A stretch of 64,000 nt of DNA, taken from the NCBI GenBank assembly GCA_021325635.1, contig JAJPGV010000008.1:1-64000 (forward strand), in the 5' to 3' direction. How positions within the stretch are numbered: the first letter of the stretch is position 1; each line of letters starts with the position of its first letter. The stretch comes from Chloroflexota bacterium. Lineage in GTDB: Bacteria; Chloroflexota; JAJPGV01. The translations under genes and the position numbers were made by a program. This document shows positions 50,715 through 59,075 of this stretch, in pieces. The notes beneath the pieces are model-generated. The model did not search any database and had not been told where the DNA came from. It saw only the letters and a list, made by a program, of their open reading frames with translations.

Positions 50715-52139
50715 TCAGGGCGTCGGCGTGAGCCTCGTGGACGGCAGCGACGAAGCGCTGCTTGTGCTCGCGGCCGGCGAGCTGCTGGTCCCGGTGCCAC
50801 CGGCGAAGCCGCTCGGGCTCGCGCTCGAGGTCAATCCGCCCGAGCTCGAGCTCGACGTCAGGCCAGCCGGGCTCGAGCTGGGACTCGCGCTAGAGCTGAA
50901 GCCCGACAGTGACGGGGACGTGGATGGAGAAGCGCCGCTCGAAGCAGCCGAGCCAGCGTTCGGAGAGGCACTCGAAAGCCCGGCCGGACTGCTGGTTCCG
51001 CCACCAGTCGTTCCCGACGCCCGCACGCTGGCTGCACCCGTCGCTCCCGAGGTGCTGCTTGTCGACCCGCCGGCAGGGGTTGCCGTGGTGCTCACTCCAG
51101 TGCCCGGTTGCTGCGTCATGATCTGCACCACGGATCCTTCCGCCGCGCTGCCATTCGAGCCGCCTGCCGACCCCGTCGTCTGCGACGCGATGGTGAGGAA
51201 GGCCATCGTTTCGGCCTGTGACGTGTTTAGGAAGCTGCCTACCGCGGGAGCGCCCGTGGCGGCTCCGGCGGTAGCTCGCCCGGTGCTAGAGGCAGCTCCC
51301 GACGTTCCCGCTGCCGAGCCAGCGGCCCCACCTGATGCCGCGGAGCTGGACAGCCCCGACGTTCCGCCCGAAGTTCCCGCAGCGGACGAGGAAGCCGAGC
51401 CGGCACCTCGGACGAAGGTTCCCGTCCACTGGTTCTGGGTCAACAGCTGGCTGTAGAACGTCTGCAGCTGGCCCGCGCTGCACTGGGAGCTGAAAAGGTC
51501 AACTCTCGGTTCGCCGAGCAGCGACAGCGCTGCACCTCCTCCGGTCCCGGCCGTGGAGGTCGTGCCAGACCCGGACACGTTGCCCTGGGGCGAGCCGGAA
51601 GTTGCCCCGCCCGTCGTGCCGGCCGCCGAGGCCGACGCGCCGCCGGTGGCAGCGCTGCTCGCGCCAGCCGCAGTGCGGCTGGAGGACGAGGCGACACCAA
51701 AGCTCACCGAGCCGACCGCTACGGTAAGGCCCAGCGGCGGAGGAGGAACGATACCGTTGCGAACCTGTTGGAAGGTTATGCCGCCACTCGAGCTGCTTGT
51801 TCGAGCCGCGCCGGAGGCGCCGGTCGAAATGCCCGTGCTTGCTCCGGGGCTGGCTGCCGCGCTTGCCCCGGTGCTGAAGCCGGTGCCGGCGCCGGTCGAT
51901 GCTCCACCTCCACCCGTTGCCGCGGCCCCATTCGGGTTGAATACGCACGTGCTCTCATCCACCACCGCGGTCGGCGAAATGGAGGTGCTGGGCGACGGGC
52001 TGAAGGACGTGGCTGGAGCGCTGGCCCCAGTGACGGCCGATGATGAAGGACCACTGCTGGTCCCCGCGCTGGGCTGGCCGCACGCGGCGAGCGGGATCGC
52101 CAATGCCAAGCAGGCAGGCAAAATGCGTGAAAGAGACAA
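50715..52139 (-). CDS. Ser/Gly/Thr/Ala-rich lipoprotein
   Basis: A 474-residue exported lipoprotein. A short signal (SLSRILPACLALAIPLAAC) ends in the lipobox LAAC. The rest is long low-complexity Ser/Gly/Thr/Ala linker (GGASTGAGTGFSTGA) separating short ordered blocks: ITFQQVRNGIVPPPPLG, VDLFSSQCSAGQLQTFYSQL, and SQAETMAFLTIAS. The TTG at 52139 has AGGAG seven bases upstream. No catalytic domain is recognised; a surface or matrix role is likely. Composition resembles the partial gene at the window end. Confidence 0.75.
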   Translation of the reverse strand: MSLSRILPACLALAIPLAACGQPSAGTSSGPSSSAVTGASAPATSFSPSPSTSISPTAVVDESTCVFNPNGAAATGGGGASTGAGTGFSTGASAAASPGASTGISTGASGAARTSSSSGGITFQQVRNGIVPPPPLGLTVAVGSVSFGVASSSSRTAAGASSAATGGASASAAGTTGGATSGSPQGNVSGSGTTSTAGTGGGAALSLLGEPRVDLFSSQCSAGQLQTFYSQLLTQNQWTGTFVRGAGSASSSAAGTSGGTSGLSSSAASGGAAGSAAGTSGAASSTGRATAGAATGAPAVGSFLNTSQAETMAFLTIASQTTGSAGGSNGSAAEGSVVQIMTQQPGTGVSTTATPAGGSTSSTSGATGAASVRASGTTGGGTSSPAGLSSASPNAGSAASSGASPSTSPSLSGFSSSASPSSSPAGLTSSSSSGGLTSSASPSGFAGGTGTSSSPAASTSSASSLPSTRLTPTP

Positions 52140-52380
52140 AGCTTTCTCCTGAGTAAGGTTTACGCGGGTGGCTCCCTGGTCGCACATGGCGCGCAAAAGA
52201 CGGGCCAGCGATGATCCAAAGGACCTCACTGCCCGGCTGGTCGAGAGGCCGCATCGGGTGCCCTGGTGGCACTGGTTTTGCGGCCCCTCTGGGCAGGAGG
52301 TGTCGAAGATCATGGACTGAATCGCCGTCCCTCATGCCTCGAGTTGTGGACAGCAACACACGCGCAGGAGATAGAAAGAA

Positions 52381-52926
52381 ATGGCTATTGCACGCGCACG
52401 GCAGAACCAGTTTGGCCTCGAGAGCTGGGATCCCTTCCGCGACCCGAGCTCGATGCGCGAAATGATGAACCGCATGCTCGATACGAGCTTTGGCTGGGCG
52501 CTGCCTTCCTGGACTAACCAACTCCAGGTGCCAATCAACATCGATGAGACCGACGAGGAGTACCGCATCGAAGCCTCGCTGCCGGGGATCAGGCCCGAGG
52601 ACGCCAAGGTGACCGTGCAGGACAACGTGGTGCAGATCGAAGCGGAACGCAAGGAAGCGCACGAGAAGCGCGAGGGGGAGCGAACCTCGTACAGCGAGCA
52701 GACGTACGGGCGTGTGGCGCGCTCCATCACCCTGCCCACGCCAGTGGACGTCAACGCCAGCCGCGCCGAGTTCCATGACGGCATCCTCTGTCTCGCGCTG
52801 CCGAAGAGCCAGGCTGCGAGGCCAAAGCAGATCCCGGTCCGCTCGTCCGAGGCGCAGCCCAGTGGCCAAGGCGGGCAGGTCCAACGGGAGCAGGTGCAGG
52901 TCGGCTCGGGCCAGCCGGCCGATTAA
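52381..52926 (+). CDS. Hsp20/alpha-crystallin small heat-shock protein
   Basis: A 181-residue small heat-shock protein. The alpha-crystallin domain (about 48-150) starts VPINIDETDEEYRIEASLPGI and ends near FHDGILCLALPKSQ; the C-terminal IPV (IxI-like) motif follows. A Gln/Gly-rich tail extends it. It holds unfolded proteins without ATP. AGGAG precedes the ATG. The 241-base upstream gap shared with the lipoprotein has no CIRCE element. The PfpI gene follows 40 bases later. Confidence 0.95.
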   Translation: MAIARARQNQFGLESWDPFRDPSSMREMMNRMLDTSFGWALPSWTNQLQVPINIDETDEEYRIEASLPGIRPEDAKVTVQDNVVQIEAERKEAHEKREGERTSYSEQTYGRVARSITLPTPVDVNASRAEFHDGILCLALPKSQAARPKQIPVRSSEAQPSGQGGQVQREQVQVGSGQPAD

Positions 52927-52966
52927 CGTCAACCCCACCAGCTAGGCAAGGGACAACAGGAGCTCG

Positions 52967-53599
52967 ATGATGGAACAGCGAAGATTGGAAGGCTGCAAGG
53001 TAGCTATCCTGACCGAGACTGACTTCGAACAGGTCGAGATGACGGAGCCCCGCCGGGCTCTGCAGGAAGCCGGCGCCGAGGCAGTGCTCATCTCGCCCCA
53101 ATCCGGCCAGATCCAGGGCATGCACCACGACGTCATCGCTGACAAATTCACGGTGGACCTGCCGCTCTCTCAGGCGGACGAAGGAGACTTCGACGCGGTC
53201 ATGCTGCCGGGCGGCGCGCTCAACGCCGATAAGCTGCGCATGGACATGCGGGCGAGGGCCTTTGTGCAGCATTTCCAGCTGCAGCACAAGCCCATAGCCG
53301 CCATCTGTCATGCGCCATGGCTGCTGGTTTCATCTGGCCTGGCGAGGGGGCGCCGGCTCACCAGCTACTACACCATCCAGGATGACATTCGCAACGCGGG
53401 CGGTGATTGGACTGACCGCGAGGTCTTGCGCGACGACAACCTTCTCACCAGCCGCCAGCCGAGCGACATCCCGGCGTTCAACCAGGCGATGATCCAGCTG
53501 TTCGCGGAGCGGCGGGCCGAGCAAAGTCAGCGCCCGCTTTCCGAGCCGGTTCGTGGCTACACCGAGACGGAGCAGGCCCGGCAACCATACTCCTCTTGA
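52967..53599 (+). CDS. PfpI/DJ-1 family protein
   Basis: A 210-residue DJ-1/PfpI-fold protein. The nucleophile elbow is AICHAPW, the Glu partner lies in LTETDFEQVEM, and the C-terminal part has TSYYTIQDDIRNAGGDWTD as in PfpI glutamine-amidotransferase-like proteins. Members act as glyoxalase III, deglycase or chaperone. Co-transcribed with Hsp20, which supports a stress role. AGGAG precedes the ATG. Confidence 0.9.
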   Translation: MMEQRRLEGCKVAILTETDFEQVEMTEPRRALQEAGAEAVLISPQSGQIQGMHHDVIADKFTVDLPLSQADEGDFDAVMLPGGALNADKLRMDMRARAFVQHFQLQHKPIAAICHAPWLLVSSGLARGRRLTSYYTIQDDIRNAGGDWTDREVLRDDNLLTSRQPSDIPAFNQAMIQLFAERRAEQSQRPLSEPVRGYTETEQARQPYSS

Positions 53600-53654
53600 G
53601 ACATCTCGGGCACGGTGGCCCAGGCCGGCCATCGTGCCCTGGGGCCCGGAACCT

Positions 53655-53984
53655 CTACCTCGTCTTGCTCGCAGCCCAGGCGTCGCCCAGGCGAATCGAG
53701 CACAATGCGCAGACAGTGCTGCGGCTGGAACCCGGTTCGAATTCCCGCCCGCATACGGCGCAGGTCTGTTTTCGCGTGAGATGATGCTGCTTGGCCCAGG
53801 CTTTGAGGGCGTCGGGGGTAACGCCAAACTCCGCAGCTACGCGGCTGGCCACCTCACTCTGGTAGCGCAGGCCGAGCGCCGACAAACAACCCTGGCACAA
53901 TAGCCGGCCAAGCGGCTCCGGGCGGGGAAGGAAGAGTGTCGAGCAATGGCGGCATGTCGCGTGGGGCCGGGTCGAGGCCGACAT
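53655..53984 (-). CDS. Zinc-finger protein with helix-turn-helix core
   Basis: A 109-residue protein with two Cys-rich ribbons, CRHCSTLFL plus LCQGC at the N-terminus and CAVCGREFEPG plus CALC near the C-terminus, around a helix-turn-helix-like core (VASRVAAEFGVTPDALKAWAKQHH). The layout suggests a DNA-binding regulator held by two zincs. It converges on the PfpI gene with about 55 bases between them. Confidence 0.7.
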   Translation of the reverse strand: MSASTRPHATCRHCSTLFLPRPEPLGRLLCQGCLSALGLRYQSEVASRVAAEFGVTPDALKAWAKQHHLTRKQTCAVCGREFEPGSSRSTVCALCSIRLGDAWAASKTR

Positions 53985-54035
53985 TCTGCTTCGGACAGGC
54001 GCAAAAACCGGGCCAGCGCCGGCCGAGCGATCAGC

Positions 54036-54266
54036 CTAGTCGGACAGTCTGAACAGCCGCGTGCCGTCCACCCTGGTGGTCGTGAGGACGTAGCCCTCTT
54101 CCAGCAGCTCGAGCGTGCGCTGCTGCACCGTCTTGGCGTCCGGAGGCCACTCGGAGCCGTTCTCGATCATGCCGCCGTCGGGCAGAGGCACCAGCGTTTT
54201 CGTCACCGGCCGCAAGCTGGTGCTCGTTTGCCGCGGCTGACTATCCGTCACCAAGAAGCCCTGCAT
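54036..54266 (-). CDS. Small protein with possible winged-helix fold
   Basis: A 76-residue soluble protein, MQGFLVTDSQPRQT, then EWPPDAKTVQQRTLELLEEGYVLTTTRVDGTRLFRLSD. The helix and two-strand end (EEGYVLTTTRVDGTRLFRL) resemble a wing. No family recognised. AAGGGCGAGAA precedes the ATG. Three hairpins, the last terminator-like on this strand, lie directly upstream and may regulate it by attenuation. Confidence 0.55.
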   Translation of the reverse strand: MQGFLVTDSQPRQTSTSLRPVTKTLVPLPDGGMIENGSEWPPDAKTVQQRTLELLEEGYVLTTTRVDGTRLFRLSD

Positions 54267-54323
54267 TTCTCGCCCTTTGGAGGGCCGGCCGTCGCACGAT
54301 TCGTGCCGACCGTGGGCAAGAAG

Positions 54324-54358
54324 AAGGGCCGAGCTCAGGAGTGCGCGGCTCGGCCCTT
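54324..54358 (-). terminator. Perfect 11-bp hairpin 1 followed by TTCTTCTT on the minus strand
   Basis: AAGGGCCGAGC pairs with GCTCGGCCCTT across 13 bases. On the minus strand the stem is followed by CTTCTTG. This has the form of an intrinsic terminator or attenuator 58 bases before the gene at 54266. Confidence 0.6.
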
Positions 54359-54367
54359 CAAAGAGGT

Positions 54368-54400
54368 CGGATGGCAGCTTGGGGGGACAGCTGCCATCCG
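54368..54400 (-). ncRNA. Perfect 12-bp hairpin 2 of a candidate leader RNA
   Basis: CGGATGGCAGCT pairs with AGCTGCCATCCG across a 9-base G-rich loop. It lies 9 bases from hairpin 1. With hairpin 3 it could form an aptamer-like domain before the terminator. Strand inferred from hairpin 1. Confidence 0.5.
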
Positions 54401-54403
54401 GCT

Positions 54404-54429
54404 GCACGATGTCTCAGCAAGCATCGTGC
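54404..54429 (-). ncRNA. Perfect 8-bp hairpin 3 of a candidate leader RNA
   Basis: GCACGATG pairs with CATCGTGC across a 10-base loop, three bases from hairpin 2. The remaining 54430-54719 stretch shows no gene; it must contain promoters for the divergent genes. Confidence 0.5.
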
Positions 54430-54719
54430 CACTCTTCCGGGGAGCGTTCGACTCGCCATGCTGCTTGGTATGGAACTTGCTTCCTTCGTCGCCTACTTAG
54501 GTCAGGCGCAGGGGGATGGATGGCTTTTCCGGAAACACAGCTGATTCCGCGCCCGCGCCCCGTCCGATGCACGGCTTGCGGAAACCAGCGCCGGGAAAAT
54601 TGCCGAAAACCCCTAACGCCGGTTGCTTAAGCATCGCAGCCCGTCCGGTCCAAAAGCTTCCCCAAAGTGATGGCGACGGCGTACGCTGACGAAAAACAAT
54701 CAGCCTCAGGAGATTCGGG

Positions 54720-55463
54720 ATGGTCGGTGATGTAGTGTGGCAGGCAGACGAGCTGGAGAGCGCCAAGGCAAAGGCGATTTCCACGCTCGCCCATGACGTG
54801 AAGAATCCCCTGGCGGCAATACGGCTCAGAGCCCAGGTGCTGGCACGCAGGATCGACGAGGGCCAGATCACCAAAGAGCAGATGCTGGAGGGCTTGCGTC
54901 GAATCGAGGACTCCACCCGGGAGGCCTGTGGCGTGCTATCCCGAGCCCTGGACAATTCTCGTGTGGTCTTAGGCCGTCCATTGGATCTTGCTAAGGTGGA
55001 GGTCGACCTGGCGCAGATTGCCGGCAGCGTGGCAGCGCGCTACCAGTCTCAGACCGAGCAGCACCACCTGGCCGTCGACGTCCGTTCTCCGGCAACCGGC
55101 ATGTGGGACCCCAACAGGCTCGAGCGGCTGGTCTGCGAGCTGATCGACAACGCCGTGAAGTTCAGCCCCAGCGGCGGGCAAATCGTCATCGAGATCGACG
55201 CCATCGAAGATGAGGCAGGCGCTACCGCGACGCTGACCATCAAGGACCCGGGCATTGGCATCGACGAGCAGGAACGGGGGCGTATCTTCGATCGCTTCTT
55301 CACCGGCTCAGGGCCCCATGCCAACCGTTCCGGCGCCGGGCTTGGCCTGGCCGCCGCTGAGCAGATCGCCGCGCAGCACGGCGGCTGCATCACCGTCGTG
55401 AGTCAGCTGGGGGAAGGCTCGGCCTTCACCGCCTGGCTGCCGATGGAGCGTAAGACCGCTTAG
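54720..55463 (+). CDS. Soluble sensor histidine kinase
   Basis: A 247-residue kinase with only the dimerisation/phosphorylation and ATP-binding domains. H-box: AISTLAHDVKNPLAAI (His at about 25). N-box: LVCELIDNAVKFSP. G1: KDPGIGI; F-box: IFDRFFTGSG; G2: GAGLGLAAAEQ. It has no membrane segment or sensor domain, so it must sense through another protein. No response regulator is adjacent. TCAGGAGA precedes the ATG. Confidence 0.93.
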   Translation: MVGDVVWQADELESAKAKAISTLAHDVKNPLAAIRLRAQVLARRIDEGQITKEQMLEGLRRIEDSTREACGVLSRALDNSRVVLGRPLDLAKVEVDLAQIAGSVAARYQSQTEQHHLAVDVRSPATGMWDPNRLERLVCELIDNAVKFSPSGGQIVIEIDAIEDEAGATATLTIKDPGIGIDEQERGRIFDRFFTGSGPHANRSGAGLGLAAAEQIAAQHGGCITVVSQLGEGSAFTAWLPMERKTA

Positions 55464-55484
55464 GCTCCAGCGCTCCGCCCGTTC

Positions 55485-56387
55485 GTGACTTCAAACGAGC
55501 TCTGGCCGGCGTATCGCTGCCTGCGAGTGCTGGCCATCGCCCGGCCGCTGGACGAATGGGAGCTGCAGGCCGAGCGTCGCGTGGGAGCCAATCTCCAAGC
55601 CTGTTTGGGCTTGCCGGCCGGGGAGGCCGTGCGACAGGCGCGCCGCTGGATCCTGTTGCGCCGCGAGATGCTCCTCCATGAGGTGCTGGCCGCGCAGATG
55701 GAAGCGCCCGGCATGGTGGAGCTGGTACGCGCGATCGAGATTGTGGCTCCCAGCTCGCCTGGTGTATTCGAACGCACGCTCTTCGTCTCTCTGCACTACA
55801 GCGTGTACTCCACGCTGCCCTGGCTCAAACTCGCTGAAGTCGTTTCCCCGCGAGCCGCGGGCGGCTTGCGCGTGCTGTTCGATTCGGGTCTCGACCGCCG
55901 CTGGCGCTTTCCGCGCGCTGACCGCCTGGCAGAGCTGTCGCGGGCAGGACTTCTCGCCGGCTCGACGGCCCAGCTCGTGGACCGAGCGCTGCAGGGGCCT
56001 TCGGCGGCGGCCCGTGACCTGGTCCGACATCTCAAGATGGGCGGCAGTGCCTTCCTGCTGTTCGACGCCGCTCTGGCTGGTCGCGAGCGCCACGCCTTCG
56101 AAGTGCGCATCGGCGCGGCGCGGGCCTCGTTTCCGTCCGGAGCTACCTGGCTGGCGCGCGCGTCGGGAGCGCACCTGGTGCCCACCTGGATCGAGCCCAG
56201 GGATGACGGCTACGTCCTGCAGCTGGGCGAGCCGGTGACACCGCGTGCCGACGCTCAAGAGCTCAACCAAGCCATTCAGCTGATGGTCGATCGGACGATT
56301 CTGCGCCGTCCTGGGCTTTGGGAAGGATGGCTGCGCATCCCAACATTGGGCTCGCAGCTCTCGGCTCCAAGCGAGACCGGCTCTTAG
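55485..56387 (+). CDS. LpxL/HtrB-like acyltransferase candidate
   Basis: A 300-residue soluble or peripheral protein. The central part resembles LpxL-type acyltransferases: FVSLHYSVYSTLPWLKL at the position of the HxxxxE motif, GSAFLLFDAALAGRERHAFEVRIG like the DQ..GG segment, and ASFPSGATWLARASGAHLVPTWIEPRDDG like the TPTGxxxLAxxTGA stretch. The acidic partner of the His is not clear, so activity is uncertain. It could acylate a glycolipid or lipid carrier. GTG start 21 bases after the kinase stop. Confidence 0.5.
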   Translation: MTSNELWPAYRCLRVLAIARPLDEWELQAERRVGANLQACLGLPAGEAVRQARRWILLRREMLLHEVLAAQMEAPGMVELVRAIEIVAPSSPGVFERTLFVSLHYSVYSTLPWLKLAEVVSPRAAGGLRVLFDSGLDRRWRFPRADRLAELSRAGLLAGSTAQLVDRALQGPSAAARDLVRHLKMGGSAFLLFDAALAGRERHAFEVRIGAARASFPSGATWLARASGAHLVPTWIEPRDDGYVLQLGEPVTPRADAQELNQAIQLMVDRTILRRPGLWEGWLRIPTLGSQLSAPSETGS

Positions 56388-56578
56388 CGCTGCAGCTTCT
56401 CGACCAGGGCGGGTCCGAATTCCTCGTCGGACACACCGGCCAGCCCCAGCACGGCTTTGACCTGCACGAGCGAGACCTCACAGCCTGCGTTCAGCGCCGT
56501 GCCCACCGGGTCGGCGATCAGGCGGCCGAAGAACTCTTCGTCAATCGCGGCGCGTTCCGACAGCTCCGCCAGCGTCAT
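56384..56578 (-). CDS. Small NHLP/Os1348-like helical protein
   Basis: A 64-residue protein, MTLAELSERAAIDEEFFGRL, then IADPVGTALNAGCEVSLVQVKAVL. The motif FxxxLxxDPxxAL followed by a Gly-Cys turn resembles nitrile-hydratase-like leader peptides of RiPP precursors. No Cys-rich core or modification enzyme is nearby, so it may be a stand-alone relative. It overlaps the convergent acyltransferase-like gene by 4 bases. Confidence 0.55.
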   Translation of the reverse strand: MTLAELSERAAIDEEFFGRLIADPVGTALNAGCEVSLVQVKAVLGLAGVSDEEFGPALVEKLQR

Positions 56579-56717
56579 GGGCTGGACCGCGGCGTAGAGC
56601 TCGGGCAGATCGGCACGTTCATGCTGCTGCGCTTAGCATAGCCGGCGCCAGATTCCCCCCGCCGGACCTCGGGCTAGGCCATTTTCCGAGCACCCCAGCC
56701 CAACTAGGAGCAAAGTC

Positions 56718-56762
56718 ATGAGTCATATGACCATCGCGCCCCGAATGTCGTTGGCTATGTGA
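56718..56762 (+). CDS. Methionine-rich leader ORF (14 aa)
   Basis: ATG to TGA encodes MSHMTIAPRMSLAM, with four Met in 14. AGGAG at 56706-56710 is seven bases upstream, a very good ribosome binding site. It ends 27 bases before the secreted-protein GTG. It may control that gene by translation, or be chance. Confidence 0.4.
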   Translation: MSHMTIAPRMSLAM

Positions 56763-56789
56763 GTAACGCTACAGGCAGGAGTCTTTTGA

Positions 56790-58601
56790 GTGCACACATC
56801 CCGCCGCTTCCGTCGCTACACCATGGTCATCGCACCGCTCATCGTGATCGTCTGCACGATGTTGATTCACACGCAGGCCATCGCATCCGGAGCTCCCACC
56901 ATCTCGGTCTATCCCTCGAATGGCCAACCCGGCAGCGGGGGCACCATCATCGGCAGCAACTTCCCAGCCAATGCCACTCTCACGACGTCGTGGGATGGAT
57001 CCAGCGCGGGCATGCCCTCCGGCCGGACCCAGGGCACGGGCTTCTTCGTCGTCGGCTTCCAGGTTCCCAACAACGCGGGGAACGGCAGCCACACCCTCAC
57101 GGCCACCGCTGCCGGGGTGCACGCCTCCACGAACGTCACCATTCAGGGCGCTGGCGCCGCACCCACCACCGTACCCACGACAGCTCCCAGTCCCACCGCG
57201 AGGCCGCCCTCCCCGACGCCAACTAACGCTCCTCCCGGAGCGACGGCGACCCCCACCGCCACCTCGACAGCGACCCCCACAGCCTCAGTCACGCCGACCA
57301 AGACCAGTACGCCGCAGCCCACCCCCACCGTCACCGCCGCCAAACGGGGACTGCCGTCGCACCTCTCCTTCGGAGTCTCCGGTGGACCAGACAACAACGG
57401 CATTGACGGCTGGATGCCGAGCTCCAACGTTCCGTGGGACTTCGCCTTCCAATTCCTCACCGCAGGCTGGCAGAGCTGGAACAGCAACGCACAGTTCCCG
57501 CTGTTCTACGCACAGCGAGCGGGCAGCCACGGCTACATTCCCGTCTTCAGCTACTACGTCCTCGGCGGCAGCGGCTCCTGCGGCGGCTGCGGCGCGGGCC
57601 AGACGGATCTCTCCAACCTCAACAGCTCCAGCGTCATGTCGAGCTACTACGCCGGCTTCACACAGCTCATGAAGCGCATGGGCTCGGCAAGTGACGGAGG
57701 CATCACCGGCTTCGGCGGGACCGTGATTCTCGACGTCGAGCCGGACATGGCCGGGTTCGCGCAGCAGGCCGTGCTCGATAACAGCAAATGCTACGGCCAC
57801 TGCACAGGCCAGGGAAACAATCCGGCATTGTTGAGCGCCTCGGTCGCGAGCTCGGGCTACGCCGACGTGGCCTCATTCCCTAACACCTATCAGGGCTTCA
57901 ACTGGGCGCTCATCCACCTCCGCGACCTCTATGCGCCGAACGTCCTCCTGGGCTTTCACGTGAGTGAGTGGGCCACTGGGACGGACATCGGATCCGACAC
58001 CCGCCTGGCCGACGCAACCTCACTTGGGCAGCAGGCCGGCAGTTTCGCGGCGCAGGCCGGGATCTCCGGCGTACCGGGCGGTTCGGGCACCTTCGACGTG
58101 CTGTTCAATGACGTGGCCGACCGCGATGCCGGCTACTACAAGTACGTGCTCAACAACCCCGGACAGTGGTGGGACAGGCTCAACCAGACCCTGCCCAACT
58201 TCAAGCGCTGGGAGTCGTACGTGGCCGGATTCAGCGGCGCAGCGGGTCGAAAGGTTATCGTGTCCGGGGTGCCGGAAGGCAACCAGTACTTCGATACTGA
58301 AAACAACACCAACGGCCACTACCAGGACAACCGCCCGGAATACTTCTTCGGCCACGTGTCCGAGCTCGCGTCGGCGGGTGTGGCCGGTGTGATCTTCGGG
58401 GCGGGCAACTCCGGCAGCACGGTGCACTACGACAACATGGGTGACGGAGTGACCAATCCGCCAGCCTTCTGCACGGCGGATGGGTCCAGCAGCGGACAGA
58501 TCTGCAACTCGCACAGCAGCACTTGGGCAGACGACGATGGCGGCTACATTCGCATCACCGCCGGACAGTACTACTCAGGCGGGGTGTATCCGCTGCCCTG
58601 A
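56790..58601 (+). CDS. Secreted multi-domain protein with IPT/TIG, Pro-Thr linker and glycosidase-like domain
   Basis: A 603-residue exported protein. A hydrophobic segment (VIAPLIVIVCTMLIH) forms the signal. Residues about 36-115 are an IPT/TIG-like Ig domain (ISVYPSNGQPGSGGTIIGSNF). A long Thr-Pro linker (about 125-185) leads to a large C-terminal domain with TIM-barrel-like features: LSFGVSGGPDN, YIPVFSYYVLGG, VILDVEPDMAGF and VLLGFHVSEWATG. Acidic VILDVEPD may be catalytic. A Cys-rich patch GSCGGCGAG follows. GTG with AGGAG eight bases upstream. Substrate unknown. Confidence 0.75.
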   Translation: MHTSRRFRRYTMVIAPLIVIVCTMLIHTQAIASGAPTISVYPSNGQPGSGGTIIGSNFPANATLTTSWDGSSAGMPSGRTQGTGFFVVGFQVPNNAGNGSHTLTATAAGVHASTNVTIQGAGAAPTTVPTTAPSPTARPPSPTPTNAPPGATATPTATSTATPTASVTPTKTSTPQPTPTVTAAKRGLPSHLSFGVSGGPDNNGIDGWMPSSNVPWDFAFQFLTAGWQSWNSNAQFPLFYAQRAGSHGYIPVFSYYVLGGSGSCGGCGAGQTDLSNLNSSSVMSSYYAGFTQLMKRMGSASDGGITGFGGTVILDVEPDMAGFAQQAVLDNSKCYGHCTGQGNNPALLSASVASSGYADVASFPNTYQGFNWALIHLRDLYAPNVLLGFHVSEWATGTDIGSDTRLADATSLGQQAGSFAAQAGISGVPGGSGTFDVLFNDVADRDAGYYKYVLNNPGQWWDRLNQTLPNFKRWESYVAGFSGAAGRKVIVSGVPEGNQYFDTENNTNGHYQDNRPEYFFGHVSELASAGVAGVIFGAGNSGSTVHYDNMGDGVTNPPAFCTADGSSSGQICNSHSSTWADDDGGYIRITAGQYYSGGVYPLP

Positions 58602-58625
58602 GGCAGCGCTGGGCAGGTCAGCAGC

Positions 58626-59075
58626 TCAATGGGCGGGCGGCAGGGCCACCAGCGGCTCGGCCGCCCGCGCTCCCGATACGCTTCGAACGGCACGCAGCCC
58701 GGCAGGCGCCAGCAGCAGCGCCAGCACAAGGAGCCGCTGCCACCAGCCTCCGTCGGAGATCTTCGACAGCCCTCCCGTCCGGCCGGCCGGCAGCGCGACT
58801 GCGCCCGTTGGTCCCGTCACGGCGGGGCCCGGAGAGGCCAGCCCAAGCGCCTGCCTGAGCTGCGCTTCGCGCTCGTAAAAGCGGGTCACCGCCAGCCCGC
58901 CTGAGGCAAATACCTGCTGGCCAGCCACGCCGGAACGCCCACCACCGTGCCCCATCAGCACTCCTCCGGCGATGAGCAGCGCCAGCAGCACGATGGTCCC
59001 GGCCAGGCGCGGCGGCCCCGCCGCGTCGCGCGCAGTTTCGTACAGCGGTTCATGCTCTAACTTATCAGCCTTCAT
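58626..59075 (-). CDS. Small two-helix membrane protein of the EPS locus
   Basis: A 149-residue protein with two hydrophobic helices (LAGTIVLLALLIAGGVLMG and LLVLALLLAPAGLRAV) flanking a periplasmic-type loop of about 70 residues (FASGGLAVTRFYEREAQLRQAL). It starts 11 bases inside the end of the GT-C/GH8 gene, so it is co-translated. Function unknown; position suggests a subunit of the sugar-polymer machine. Confidence 0.65.
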   Translation of the reverse strand: MKADKLEHEPLYETARDAAGPPRLAGTIVLLALLIAGGVLMGHGGGRSGVAGQQVFASGGLAVTRFYEREAQLRQALGLASPGPAVTGPTGAVALPAGRTGGLSKISDGGWWQRLLVLALLLAPAGLRAVRSVSGARAAEPLVALPPAH

